The notes beneath the pieces are model-generated. The model made no database searches, was not told the origin of the DNA, and saw nothing but the letters and a program-made list of their open reading frames with translations. Position numbers and translations under genes: made by a program. Shown piece by piece: positions 37,601 to 45,968 of a stretch of 64,000 nucleotides of DNA. Position 1 is the stretch's first letter, and every line of letters starts with the position of its first letter. This DNA is from Cupriavidus gilardii (GTDB taxonomy: Bacteria; Pseudomonadota; Gammaproteobacteria; Burkholderiales; Burkholderiaceae): contig NZ_JABTYE010000015.1 of the NCBI RefSeq assembly GCF_013314895.1, forward strand, positions 79,268-143,267. Direction: 5' to 3'.

Positions 37601-38479
37601 ATGCCCCAAGCCGTTTGGACCACGCTGATCTCCTGCGCCGACCTGCATGCGCTGCGCCAGGATCCGGGCCGGCACAGCGTGCTGATCGATTGCTCCTTCG
37701 ACCTGACCGATCCCGCGGCAGGCCGCGCGGCCTACCACCAGAGCCATCTGCCCGGCGCCTTCTATCTGCATCTGGACAACGAGTTGTCGGGCGAGAAGAC
37801 CGGCCGCAACGGCCGCCATCCGCTGCCCGATCCGGACGCGCTGACCGCGCGCCTGCGCGCTCTGGGCGTCAACGACGACAGCCAGGTGACGGTCTACGAC
37901 GCGCAGGGCGGCATGTATGCGGCCCGTGCCTGGTGGTTGCTGCGCTGGATCGGCCACGAGGCCGTTGCCGTGCTCGACGGCGGCAAGCAGGCCTGGGTCG
38001 CCGCCGGCCTGCCGCTGGAAAGCGGCACCACGCCCGAACCCGAAGCCCATGCCGGCGGCAACCTGACCCGGCGCCCCTCGCTGGTCGGCACCGTCGACGC
38101 CGATACGCTGATGGCCAATCTGCAGTCGCCGAGCCTGCTGGTCGTCGATGCCCGCGCGCCGGATCGCTTCCGCGGCGAGAACGAAACGCTGGACCCCGTC
38201 GGCGGCCATATTCCGGGAGCGGTCAATCGCTGCTTCCGGGACAACCTGCTGCCAGACGGCCGCTTCAAGCCGGCCGAGGCGCTGCGTGGAGAATTCGGTG
38301 GCGTGCTGGGTGCGACCCCGGCCGAACGCTCGGTGATGCAGTGCGGCTCCGGTGTCACGGCCTGCCACAATCTGCTCGCACTGGAAGTCGCCGGACTGTC
38401 CGGCGCGGCGCTCTACCCCGGCTCGTGGAGCGAGTGGTGCGCGGATCCGGCGCGGCCGGTCGCGACTGGGGAGCGCTAG
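37601..38479 (+). CDS. sseA: Thiosulfate/3-mercaptopyruvate sulfurtransferase
   Basis: A 292-residue two-domain rhodanese. The N-terminal domain is non-catalytic. The C-terminal domain carries the active-site loop CGSGVTA, whose CG(S/T)GVTA form is typical of 3-mercaptopyruvate sulfurtransferases, while rhodanese-type enzymes have CRxG. It moves sulfur from mercaptopyruvate or thiosulfate to acceptors such as cyanide or thiols. The ATG at 37601 gives the standard N-terminus, with the HSVLIDCSFDL strand following. It stands between two convergently placed transport genes and appears monocistronic. Confidence 0.93.
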   Translation: MPQAVWTTLISCADLHALRQDPGRHSVLIDCSFDLTDPAAGRAAYHQSHLPGAFYLHLDNELSGEKTGRNGRHPLPDPDALTARLRALGVNDDSQVTVYDAQGGMYAARAWWLLRWIGHEAVAVLDGGKQAWVAAGLPLESGTTPEPEAHAGGNLTRRPSLVGTVDADTLMANLQSPSLLVVDARAPDRFRGENETLDPVGGHIPGAVNRCFRDNLLPDGRFKPAEALRGEFGGVLGATPAERSVMQCGSGVTACHNLLALEVAGLSGAALYPGSWSEWCADPARPVATGER

Positions 38480-38527
38480 GCCTGCGCCAGTCGAGCCGGC
38501 CGCCCGTGCAGCGGCGGCTGGCGGCGC

Positions 38528-39370
38528 TCAGTGGTCGGCATGCGCATGTGCATGGCCGGCCCCGCCATGACCGGCCTCGCCGTGCCCATGGTGATCGTGG
38601 GTGCCGTCGGTCACCCACACGATCGCCGCAATGCCCGCGGCCACCAGCACCACCTGAACGATCGATTCGCGCCAGCGCGGCTTGCGCTGCATCTGCGGCA
38701 TCAGATCGCTGACGGCGATATAGAGGAAGCTGCTGGCGGCGATCACCAGCACATACGGCACCCAGCTGCTCATCTCGTCGAGCAGGAAATAGCCCACCAG
38801 ACCGCCGGCCACCGCGGCCAGGCTCGACAGCAGATTGAAGGCGAACGCGCGCGCCTTCGAGAACCCGGCATTGAGCAGCACGATGAAGTCGCCGACTTCC
38901 TGCGGGATTTCATGCGCGGCGATCGCCAGCGCCGTCACGATGCCGATCTTGGGATCGGCCAGGAAGGCCGCGGCGATCACGATGCCATCGGCAAAGTTGT
39001 GAAAGGTATCGCCGACCAGGATGGTCAGGCCGCTGCGGCCGGCCTCCTCCCGATCATGGCCGTGATGGTGGTGATGCCCGTCGCCCTCGTGATGGTGCGA
39101 GTGGCGCAGCAGCGAGATCTTTTCCAGCAAGAAGAAACCTAGCAGGCCGGCCAGCAGCGTGCCGAACAGCGCGCGCGGATCGGCGCCCGACGCGAACGCC
39201 TCCGGCAGCGAATGCAGCAAGGCGGTGGCCAGCAGCACGCCGACCGAAAAACTGACCATGCGCTCCACCACACGCGAAGCCGCGGTCAGTGACAGCAAGG
39301 CGGCACCAAGAATGCTGCCCACGCCGGAAATCGTGGTGGCCAGCAGGATCAGGACGAGCGTGGAAAAGAT
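38528..39370 (-). CDS. ZIP-family divalent metal transporter, probably with a non-canonical start
   Basis: A ZIP metal importer with His-rich cytoplasmic loops (HSHHHEGDGHHHHHGHD) and a His-rich C-terminus. The metal-binding helix motifs are HNFADGIVIA and HEIPQEVGDFIVL. The frame is open upstream of the GTG at 39322 back to a TAG near 39410. This upstream part encodes IIFSTLVLILLATTISGVG, the expected first transmembrane helix, but contains no ATG, GTG or TTG. A Shine-Dalgarno-like GGGAG lies 6 nt before the ATC at 39370, so I extend to that codon. If only canonical starts are allowed, the gene begins at 39322 and lacks half of helix 1. Confidence 0.8.
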   Translation of the reverse strand: MFSTLVLILLATTISGVGSILGAALLSLTAASRVVERMVSFSVGVLLATALLHSLPEAFASGADPRALFGTLLAGLLGFFLLEKISLLRHSHHHEGDGHHHHHGHDREEAGRSGLTILVGDTFHNFADGIVIAAAFLADPKIGIVTALAIAAHEIPQEVGDFIVLLNAGFSKARAFAFNLLSSLAAVAGGLVGYFLLDEMSSWVPYVLVIAASSFLYIAVSDLMPQMQRKPRWRESIVQVVLVAAGIAAIVWVTDGTHDHHGHGEAGHGGAGHAHAHADH

Positions 39371-39532
39371 GATGGGCTCCCGGAGGGTTCGCCTCTCACC
39401 GGTCGTCGACTACGGCGCCGGCCGTGCCGGCCCCGATAAACGCAACACTGTTGCAAGAGGCGCAAAGCCCGCATTGTACGGAGGTCGGGGGAGGTTTTGC
39501 AATGGGCTTGAAGCAGCCCGTTATCGGACTGG

Positions 39533-39985
39533 CTACCCCGTCGGGCACGGGACGCCTGTCAAGCGGTGAGCCTCGCTCAAATACTTTTCGAGTATCGCGA
39601 GCAGGCTGGTTGCCTGGCTCGCTGAAATTGGTGGAAAGGGAGACGTATAGCTGGTGCCATTGCGCCGCATATGGGCGTTCACGACAAAAGCGAATTCGGC
39701 GTTCGTCATTCCCAGGCCCGCGCATACCCGCTGAATCGCCGTATTGCGTCCGGCGTCGCGAATCCGCACCTCATGGAACTCCAGCACCGCCCGTACCACC
39801 TGGAAGAAACCTTCGTACGCAATCGAAAAAACCGGCATTGATGCCTCCCCAGCGTCCAACTTTCGGCCAGCAGCCAAATAAGCTCGCGCGTTGCGCAAAT
39901 AGGCCTCCAGCGCGCCAGGGGTTCGAGGTTGTTCGGTAAAGCAGTTGAGACGAATCAGATTGTCATATTCCTGTGGCCGGGACAT
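39533..39985 (-). CDS. HEPN-like protein, partner of the adjacent nucleotidyltransferase
   Basis: A 150-residue, mostly helical protein. The second helix reads AYEGFFQVVRAVLEFH and contains R65-x5-H71, in keeping with the R-x4-6-H RNase motif of HEPN toxins. Family members paired with MNT nucleotidyltransferases act as ribonucleases or RNA-binding toxins neutralised by their partner. The gene starts 23 nt inside the upstream nucleotidyltransferase gene, the tight overlap expected of a toxin-antitoxin pair. Base composition is visibly less GC-rich than the flanking genes, suggesting transfer. HEPN is inferred from the motif and context; I cannot assign a specific subfamily. Confidence 0.65.
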   Translation of the reverse strand: MSRPQEYDNLIRLNCFTEQPRTPGALEAYLRNARAYLAAGRKLDAGEASMPVFSIAYEGFFQVVRAVLEFHEVRIRDAGRNTAIQRVCAGLGMTNAEFAFVVNAHMRRNGTSYTSPFPPISASQATSLLAILEKYLSEAHRLTGVPCPTG

Positions 39986-40544
39986 CGGGTAGCACCCTCA
40001 CGATCGATCCGGCGGCAATTCGTGCAACGACGGGGTCGTTGCTCACGAGATCCGCCCATTCGGCAGGAGAGTACGCATTCAGATGTACAGCGCGACCAAG
40101 TTCCGCCTCGACTTTCAGCATTGCGTCCATTAGCGCCATCATCGGGGCCGTTCCTATCACCATCACGTCGATATCGCTGCGATGGCCGTCTTCTTCGCGT
40201 GCGACTGAGCCAAAAAGAAACGCTTCGCTGATTTCAGCCGCAAACGGACGCAATGCACTCCGAATCGGCTCCACCAGGCCAAACGACTTGGTGCAAATAC
40301 TCAGCAATTCCGGGTACAGCGCGAAATCCGTATTCGCACGGATCACCCGCTGTTTGCCGCGTCGTGGCTCTTCCGACAGCACTCCAGCGTCGAGGAGCCG
40401 CTCGATATGACGTTGACCGTTGCCACGCCCGCCGCCGGCATGGTCAATGAGCTCACTCAGGGTGAACGTCCGCATCGGCTCGCCGTAGACACGAGCCAGT
40501 ACACGCTGGACCCCGGGCGAGAACATGAAGTCGGCCAGTCCCAT
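39963..40544 (-). CDS. Winged-helix plus MNT-type nucleotidyltransferase
   Basis: A 193-residue protein with two parts. Residues about 15-80 form a winged helix-turn-helix (TLSELIDHAGGG, then HIERLLDAGVLSEE and a basic wing RRGKQRVIRA). Residues about 105-190 are a minimal nucleotidyltransferase with the GSx10DxD motif (FLFGSVAREE, then SDIDVMVIG). MNT proteins inactivate HEPN toxins, often by AMPylation. Here the DNA-binding domain suggests that the antitoxin also represses its own promoter, where a perfect 14-bp palindrome abuts a consensus -10 box. It overlaps the downstream HEPN-like gene by 23 nt. Confidence 0.8.
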   Translation of the reverse strand: MGLADFMFSPGVQRVLARVYGEPMRTFTLSELIDHAGGGRGNGQRHIERLLDAGVLSEEPRRGKQRVIRANTDFALYPELLSICTKSFGLVEPIRSALRPFAAEISEAFLFGSVAREEDGHRSDIDVMVIGTAPMMALMDAMLKVEAELGRAVHLNAYSPAEWADLVSNDPVVARIAAGSIVRVLPDVPATGI

Positions 40545-40560
40545 CTATATCCCCAATTTA

Positions 40561-40581
40561 GGTACGATCGTACCCATTATA
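40561..40581 (-). promoter_or_regulatory. operator palindrome and -10 box of the MNT/HEPN pair
   Basis: GGTACGATCGTACC (40561-40574) is a perfect 14-bp palindrome. On the minus strand a consensus TATAAT lies at 40581-40576, one base upstream of it, and a weak CGGACA -35-like hexamer lies 18 nt further upstream. The start codon at 40544 is 16 bp from the palindrome. A repressor bound here would block transcription initiation. Confidence 0.7.
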
Positions 40582-40634
40582 GGGATGATCCCGACAAGCT
40601 GTCCGTTCACTTCCCGAGGGACGGCGCGATGCCG

Positions 40635-41510
40635 CTACGCCACCCCATGCTCCTTGAACCACGCCAGGCACTTCTGCCACCCGTCCTTCGCATCGGCTTC
40701 GCGGTAGCTCGGACGATAGTCGGCATGGAAGGCGTGGCCGGACTCGGGGTAGATGATGAACTTCGATGCCTTGGCCGCCGGGTTATTGGCCGCGGCGAGC
40801 GCCGCCTTCATCTTGTCGACGGCCTCCAGCGGAATGCCGGTGTCCTTGCCGCCGTACAGGCCCAGCACCGGGGCCTTCAGTTGGGCCGCGATATCGATCG
40901 GATGGCGCGGCTGCAACTGGGTCGTGTCGCCGCTCAGCCGGCCATACCAGGCCACGCCGGCCTTCAGTTGCCTGCTGTGCGCCGCGTAGAGCCAGACGAT
41001 GCGGCCGCCCCAGCAGAAGCCGGTGATGCCGACCTTGCCGAGGTTGCCGCCGTTGGCGCCGGCCCATGCGACGGCCGCATCGAGGTCGCCCAGCACTTCG
41101 TTGTCCGGCGTCCTGGCGATGATCTCGCGCTGCAGTTCCTGGATCGTCCCGAAGCTGGTCGGATCGCCCTGGCGGGCGAACAGCTCGGGCGCGATCGCCA
41201 GGTAGCCCTGCTTGGCGAAGCGCCGGCAGGTATCGGCGATGTATTCGTGCACGCCGAAGATCTCGCTGATCACCAGCACCACCGGCAGGTCGCGCTTGCC
41301 CTGCGGCATTGCGCGGTAGATCGGCATCTTGAAGTCGCCGGACGGGATCGTGACTTCGCCGGCCGTCAGCCCGTCGAAATCGGTCTTGATCGCTTGCGCG
41401 GTGACCGGCAGTGCCGCGGCGGCGAAGGCCGAGCCGAGGGCGGTCTTGACGAAGCTGCGCCGGTCGAACGTCTGGCCGGGTACGAGGCTTTCCACTTCGG
41501 GCTTGAGCAT
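40635..41510 (-). CDS. Dienelactone hydrolase family protein, exported
   Basis: A 291-residue alpha/beta hydrolase of the dienelactone hydrolase family. The triad is visible as C in GFCWGGR, D in YGGKDTGIP and H in ESGHAFHAD, with the conserved E in ISEIFG. The N-terminus contains DRRSFVKTALGSAFAAAALP and TAQA, a Tat-type signal, so the enzyme is probably periplasmic, unlike classical cytoplasmic ClcD. Chlorocatechol-pathway genes are absent around it, so the natural lactone or ester is unknown. It is transcribed on the minus strand upstream of the MNT/HEPN pair without evident coupling. Confidence 0.93.
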   Translation of the reverse strand: MLKPEVESLVPGQTFDRRSFVKTALGSAFAAAALPVTAQAIKTDFDGLTAGEVTIPSGDFKMPIYRAMPQGKRDLPVVLVISEIFGVHEYIADTCRRFAKQGYLAIAPELFARQGDPTSFGTIQELQREIIARTPDNEVLGDLDAAVAWAGANGGNLGKVGITGFCWGGRIVWLYAAHSRQLKAGVAWYGRLSGDTTQLQPRHPIDIAAQLKAPVLGLYGGKDTGIPLEAVDKMKAALAAANNPAAKASKFIIYPESGHAFHADYRPSYREADAKDGWQKCLAWFKEHGVA

Positions 41511-41673
41511 GCGGTCTCTCCTGATGTTGGCGGACGGGCGGGACGCTGCGCCAGCGGACGAGCCGGGGCATCAGGAAGGCGATTCTAAGCAAACATGGTG
41601 TTCAGCGCACGCTGCAGGGCGGCAGCGCGGCAAACGACGGGCGTCGCCTGTCTCGCCGAGGGCCGTCCGCCGC

Positions 41674-43002
41674 TCAATGCAGCTTCACGCGCGGATGGGT
41701 CTTGCTGCGCAGCCAGTGGGCGACCGTATCGAGCGCCATGCGCACCGCGCCGTGCAGCGCCATCACGTGCATGCGGTACAGCGAGGTGTACATCAGCCGG
41801 GCCATCAGCCCCTCGATGAACATCGAGCCGCCGATCAGGCCGCCCATCAGATTGCCGACCGCCGTGAAACGGCCAAGCGATACCAGCGAGCCCAGATCCT
41901 TGAACTGGAATTCCGGCAGCGGCCGGCCTTCCAGCCGTGCCCGCAGCGCGTCGTACAGGAAGCTGGCCTGCTGGTGCGCGGCCTGCGCGCGCGGCGGCAC
42001 CGTGGTCTGCTTGGCCGGCCACGGGCAGCTGGCGCAATCGCCGAATGCAAAGATGTCCGGGTCCTCTTCGCTCTGCAGCGTCTGCTTGACCACGATCTGT
42101 CCCTGCCGGCTCAGCGGCAGGCCCAGTGTTTTCAGTACCGGCGGTGCGGTGATCCCGGCCGCCCAGACTGTCAGCTCGGCCGGAATCCGCTTGCCGCTGG
42201 CGGTGAGGACCGCGTCGGGCCCGATCTCGGTGACACGCTCGCCGACCAGCATGCGCACGTCGAGCTTGCGCAGCAGCTCGGCGGTTTCCTTCGACACACG
42301 CTCGGACAGCGCCGGCAGGATGCGCGGACCGCCTTCGATCAGCGTGATGTGGATGTCGCGGCGCGGGTCCAGCCGGTGCAGCCCGTAGGCATTGAGCACC
42401 TGCGCGGTATTGCGCAGTTCGGCCGACAGCTCGACGCCGGTCGCGCCGGCGCCGACGATCACGACATCGACGTCGGGGCGGCCATCGCCATCGCTGTCGC
42501 CCCGCGCGAGCCCGTTCTGCGCCCGCACGCATGCCGAAATCAGCCGGCGGCGGAAGCGCTCGGCCTGCTCGACGGTATCGAGCGCGATCGCGTGCTCCGC
42601 CGCGCCGGGCGTGCCGAAGAAATGCGTGACCGAGCCGATCGCCAGCACCAGCGTGTCATAGGGAATGTCGCGCGCGGGCAGCAGTTCGATGCCGTCCTGA
42701 TCGACGCAGGCAGCGACCGAGATGGTCTTGCGCGTGCGATCCAGGCCCGTCAGCTCGCCCTGCTGGAACTCGAAATGGTGCCAGAGCGCCTGCGCCGCAT
42801 ATTCGAGCTGGTGCGTGTTCTGATCCATGCTGCCGGCGGCGACTTCGTGCAGCAGCGGCTTCCAGATATGCGTGGGCGAGCGGTCCACCAGCGTGACATG
42901 CGCGGCGCCGCGCTTGCCCAGCTTGTCACCCAGACGCGTTACCAGTTCCAGCCCACCTGCTCCACCGCCGACTACGACAATCCGATGCGCGCTTGTTTGC
43001 AT
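41674..43002 (-). CDS. ndh: Type II NADH dehydrogenase
   Basis: A 442-residue membrane-peripheral flavoprotein that passes electrons from NADH to quinone without pumping protons. The FAD-binding GGGAGGLELVTRLG motif is near residue 13, and the NAD-binding VIVGAGATGVELSAEL motif is in the middle. IFAFGDCASCP, with the conserved GD that binds FAD, follows, then QAAHQQASF and a C-terminal amphipathic region (LMGGLIGGSMFIEG) for membrane attachment. The start MQTSAHRIVVVGGG at 43002 is close to the Rossmann fold. It lies downstream of polA on the same strand. Confidence 0.93.
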   Translation of the reverse strand: MQTSAHRIVVVGGGAGGLELVTRLGDKLGKRGAAHVTLVDRSPTHIWKPLLHEVAAGSMDQNTHQLEYAAQALWHHFEFQQGELTGLDRTRKTISVAACVDQDGIELLPARDIPYDTLVLAIGSVTHFFGTPGAAEHAIALDTVEQAERFRRRLISACVRAQNGLARGDSDGDGRPDVDVVIVGAGATGVELSAELRNTAQVLNAYGLHRLDPRRDIHITLIEGGPRILPALSERVSKETAELLRKLDVRMLVGERVTEIGPDAVLTASGKRIPAELTVWAAGITAPPVLKTLGLPLSRQGQIVVKQTLQSEEDPDIFAFGDCASCPWPAKQTTVPPRAQAAHQQASFLYDALRARLEGRPLPEFQFKDLGSLVSLGRFTAVGNLMGGLIGGSMFIEGLMARLMYTSLYRMHVMALHGAVRMALDTVAHWLRSKTHPRVKLH

Positions 43003-43150
43003 GTTCTACCCGTTCTGGATGGTCGGACCGCCGGCATGCCGGCGGGTACTGCCGCTTGCTTGTGTCTGCTTCCGTTCTTGCGTCAGTTTGCTGCAATGCA
43101 GCAAGGTTGGCAAGGCGCCGGACCGAACGCGATCACGGCGCGCACGGCGC

Positions 43151-45964
43151 TCAGTGCGCTTCTTCCCAGTTCGCGCCAACGCCGGTCTCGGCGACCAGCG
43201 GCACCCGCAGCTCGGCCACGCCGCACATCAGTTCAGGCAGGCGCGTGCGCACCAGTTCCAGTTCGCCGGTCGGCACCTCCAGCACCAGTTCGTCGTGCAC
43301 CTGCATGATCTGGCGCGTGCCGAGCGACTCGCGCTCGATCCAGTCCTGTACCGCGATCATCGACAGCTTGATCAGATCGGCCGCGGTGCCCTGCATCGGC
43401 GCGTTGATCGCCGCGCGCTCGGCGGCCTGGCGGCGCGGACCGTTGCCGCCGTTGATGTCCGGCAGCCAAAGCCGGCGGCCGAACACGGTCTCGACATAGC
43501 CCTGTTCGCGCGCGGTCTGGCGCGTTTCTTCCATGTAGCGCGCCACGCCGGGATAGCGCATGAAATAGCGGTCGATATAGTGCTTGGCCGCTTCGCGCTC
43601 GATGCCCAGGTTGCTGGCCAGGCCGAACGCGCTCATGCCGTAGATCAGGCCGAAGTTGATGACCTTGGCATAGCGGCGCTGCTCGCTGCTGACCGCATCG
43701 GTCGCCACGCCGAAGATCTCGGCCGCGGTCGCGCGGTGAATATCGTCGCCGCGCGCAAAGGCGCCGAGCAGATTCTCGTCGCCGGAGATATGGGCCATGA
43801 TGCGCAGCTCGATCTGCGAATAGTCGGCCGAGACGATCGCATGGCCGGGCGACGCGATGAAGGCCTCGCGAATGCGCCGGCCCTCCTCGGTGCGCACCGG
43901 AATGTTCTGCAGGTTCGGCTCGGTGGACGCCAGCCGGCCGGTCACCGCGGTGGCCTGGCCGTAGCTGGTATGCACGCGGCCGGTGGCCGGATTGACCATG
44001 CGCGGCAGCTTGTCGGTGTACGTCGATTTGAGCTTGGACAGCGCGCGATAGTCGAGCAGCAGGCGTGGCAGCGGATAGTCCTCGGCCAGCTTCTGCAGCA
44101 CCTCTTCATCGGTCGACGGCGCGCCGCTGCTGGTCTTCTTGATGACCGGCAGCTGCATCCGTCCGAACAGGATCTCGCCGATCTGCTTGGGCGAGCCGAG
44201 ATTGAACGGCTGACCGGCCGCCTCGTAGGCGCGCTGCTCCAGCTCCATCATCCGCTGACCCAGCTCCGCGCTCTGCGCGGCGAGGCGCTGCGCGTCGATC
44301 AGCACGCCGTTGCGTTCGATCTTCTGCAGCACCACCGACACCGGTATCTCGATGCGCTCGTAGACGTAGCGCAGGCCCTCGGCCGCCTCCAGCTGCGGAT
44401 ACATCTTGCGATGCAGGCGCAGGGTCACGTCGGCGTCCTCGGCCGCGTATTCGGTTGCGCGCGCCAGGTCGATCTGATCGAAGCACAGCTGGTTGACGCC
44501 CTTGCCGCAGACCTCTTCGTAGGTCAGCGTCTTCAGGTTGAGCAGCCGTTCGGCCAGGCTGTCCATGCCGTGATTGCGGTGCGAGGCCAGCACGTAGCTC
44601 TCGAGCATGGTGTCATGGCGGATCCCGCGCAGCGCGATGCCGTGGTTGGCGAACACATGCACGTCGTACTTCAGATGCTGGCCGACCTTGTGGTGCGCCG
44701 GATCTTCGAGCCACGCGCGCAGCCGCGCCAGCACGAAGTCGCGCGACAGCTGGCCGCGGCCTTCCATGCCGGCCACATCGGGGCCCTGATGCGCGACCGG
44801 GATATAGCAGGCAATGCCCGGCTCGACCGACAGCGAGATGCCCACCAGTTGCGCCTGCATCGGATCGATCGACGTGGTCTCGGTATCGATGCAGGTCAGC
44901 TCGGCGCGTTCGATGCGGCGCGCCCATTCCTCGAGCGCGGACTCGGTGACCACGGTCTCGTAGCGGATCTCCGCCGGGGGCGTTTCGGTCGGCGTCTCGT
45001 CGCTCGCTTCCGCGGCAGGGCCGTCGAACAGGCTGCCCTGGCCGGCACCGTTGCGCGAGGCCGCGGCGGCAGCCTGCGCACGCGCGTCGGGCAGCTTTTC
45101 GCCGGTCAGCTCGCGCAGCCAGGTCTTGAAGCCATAGCGCGAGAAGAATGCGACCAGCTTTTCCTTGTCCTCGCCGACGTCGCGCAGCGAATGGAAGTCG
45201 GGAATCGGGTCGGACAGATCGCAGTCGATCTTCACCGTCACGAGTTCGCGCGCACGCGGCAGCCATTCGAGCGTGTTGCGCAGGTTCTCGCCGACCACGC
45301 CCTTGATCTTGTCTGCATTGGCGATGATGCCGTCGAGCGAACCGTATTCGGTCAGCCATTTGACCGCAGTCTTGGGGCCGACCTTGGGCACGCCCGGCAC
45401 GTTGTCGACCGCATCGCCGATCAGCGACAGATAGTCGACGATCCGCTCGGGCGGCACGCCGAACTTGGCGATCACGCCCGGCGGATCGAGGACTTCGCCG
45501 CTCATCGTATTGACCAGCGTGACGCTGTCGTTCACCAGCTGGGCCAGATCCTTGTCGCCGGTCGATACCACGGTGCGGATGCCTTCGGCGGTGGCCTGGC
45601 AGGCGAGCGAGCCGATCACGTCGTCGGCCTCGACGCCATCGACCACGACGATCGGCCAGCCCAGCGCGCGCACCGCTTCGTGGATCGGCTCGATCTGCCG
45701 CGCGAGATCGTCGGGCATCGGCGGCCGATGTTCCTTGTATGCGGGGTACAGCGCATCGCGGAAGGTCTTGCCCTTGGCGTCGAACACGCAGGCGCTATAC
45801 TCTGCCGGGTAATCGTTGCGCAGCTTGCGCAGCATGTTGATCATGCCGTAGATGGCCCCCGTGGGCAGGCCTTCGCCGTTGCGCAGATCCGGCAGCGCGT
45901 GATACGCGCGGTACAGATAGCTCGACCCATCGACGAGCAGCAGTGTTTTAGGACTATCCGACAT
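43151..45964 (-). CDS. polA: DNA polymerase I
   Basis: A 937-residue DNA polymerase I with all three domains: N-terminal 5'-3' exonuclease (LLLVDGSSYLYRAYHAL at the start), a 3'-5' proofreading domain with the intact acidic motif CIDTETTSID, and the C-terminal polymerase with DYSQIELRI, INFGLIYGMS and QVHDELVLEV. The enzyme fills gaps in repair and removes RNA primers. The ATG at 45964 (MSDSPKTLL) is 4 bp from the ATG of a divergent gene at 45969; an alternative ATG at 45970 would overlap it. The polA promoter must therefore lie within the neighbour's reading frame or that neighbour starts later. Confidence 0.97.
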   Translation of the reverse strand: MSDSPKTLLLVDGSSYLYRAYHALPDLRNGEGLPTGAIYGMINMLRKLRNDYPAEYSACVFDAKGKTFRDALYPAYKEHRPPMPDDLARQIEPIHEAVRALGWPIVVVDGVEADDVIGSLACQATAEGIRTVVSTGDKDLAQLVNDSVTLVNTMSGEVLDPPGVIAKFGVPPERIVDYLSLIGDAVDNVPGVPKVGPKTAVKWLTEYGSLDGIIANADKIKGVVGENLRNTLEWLPRARELVTVKIDCDLSDPIPDFHSLRDVGEDKEKLVAFFSRYGFKTWLRELTGEKLPDARAQAAAAASRNGAGQGSLFDGPAAEASDETPTETPPAEIRYETVVTESALEEWARRIERAELTCIDTETTSIDPMQAQLVGISLSVEPGIACYIPVAHQGPDVAGMEGRGQLSRDFVLARLRAWLEDPAHHKVGQHLKYDVHVFANHGIALRGIRHDTMLESYVLASHRNHGMDSLAERLLNLKTLTYEEVCGKGVNQLCFDQIDLARATEYAAEDADVTLRLHRKMYPQLEAAEGLRYVYERIEIPVSVVLQKIERNGVLIDAQRLAAQSAELGQRMMELEQRAYEAAGQPFNLGSPKQIGEILFGRMQLPVIKKTSSGAPSTDEEVLQKLAEDYPLPRLLLDYRALSKLKSTYTDKLPRMVNPATGRVHTSYGQATAVTGRLASTEPNLQNIPVRTEEGRRIREAFIASPGHAIVSADYSQIELRIMAHISGDENLLGAFARGDDIHRATAAEIFGVATDAVSSEQRRYAKVINFGLIYGMSAFGLASNLGIEREAAKHYIDRYFMRYPGVARYMEETRQTAREQGYVETVFGRRLWLPDINGGNGPRRQAAERAAINAPMQGTAADLIKLSMIAVQDWIERESLGTRQIMQVHDELVLEVPTGELELVRTRLPELMCGVAELRVPLVAETGVGANWEEAH

Positions 45965-45968
45965 TCCC

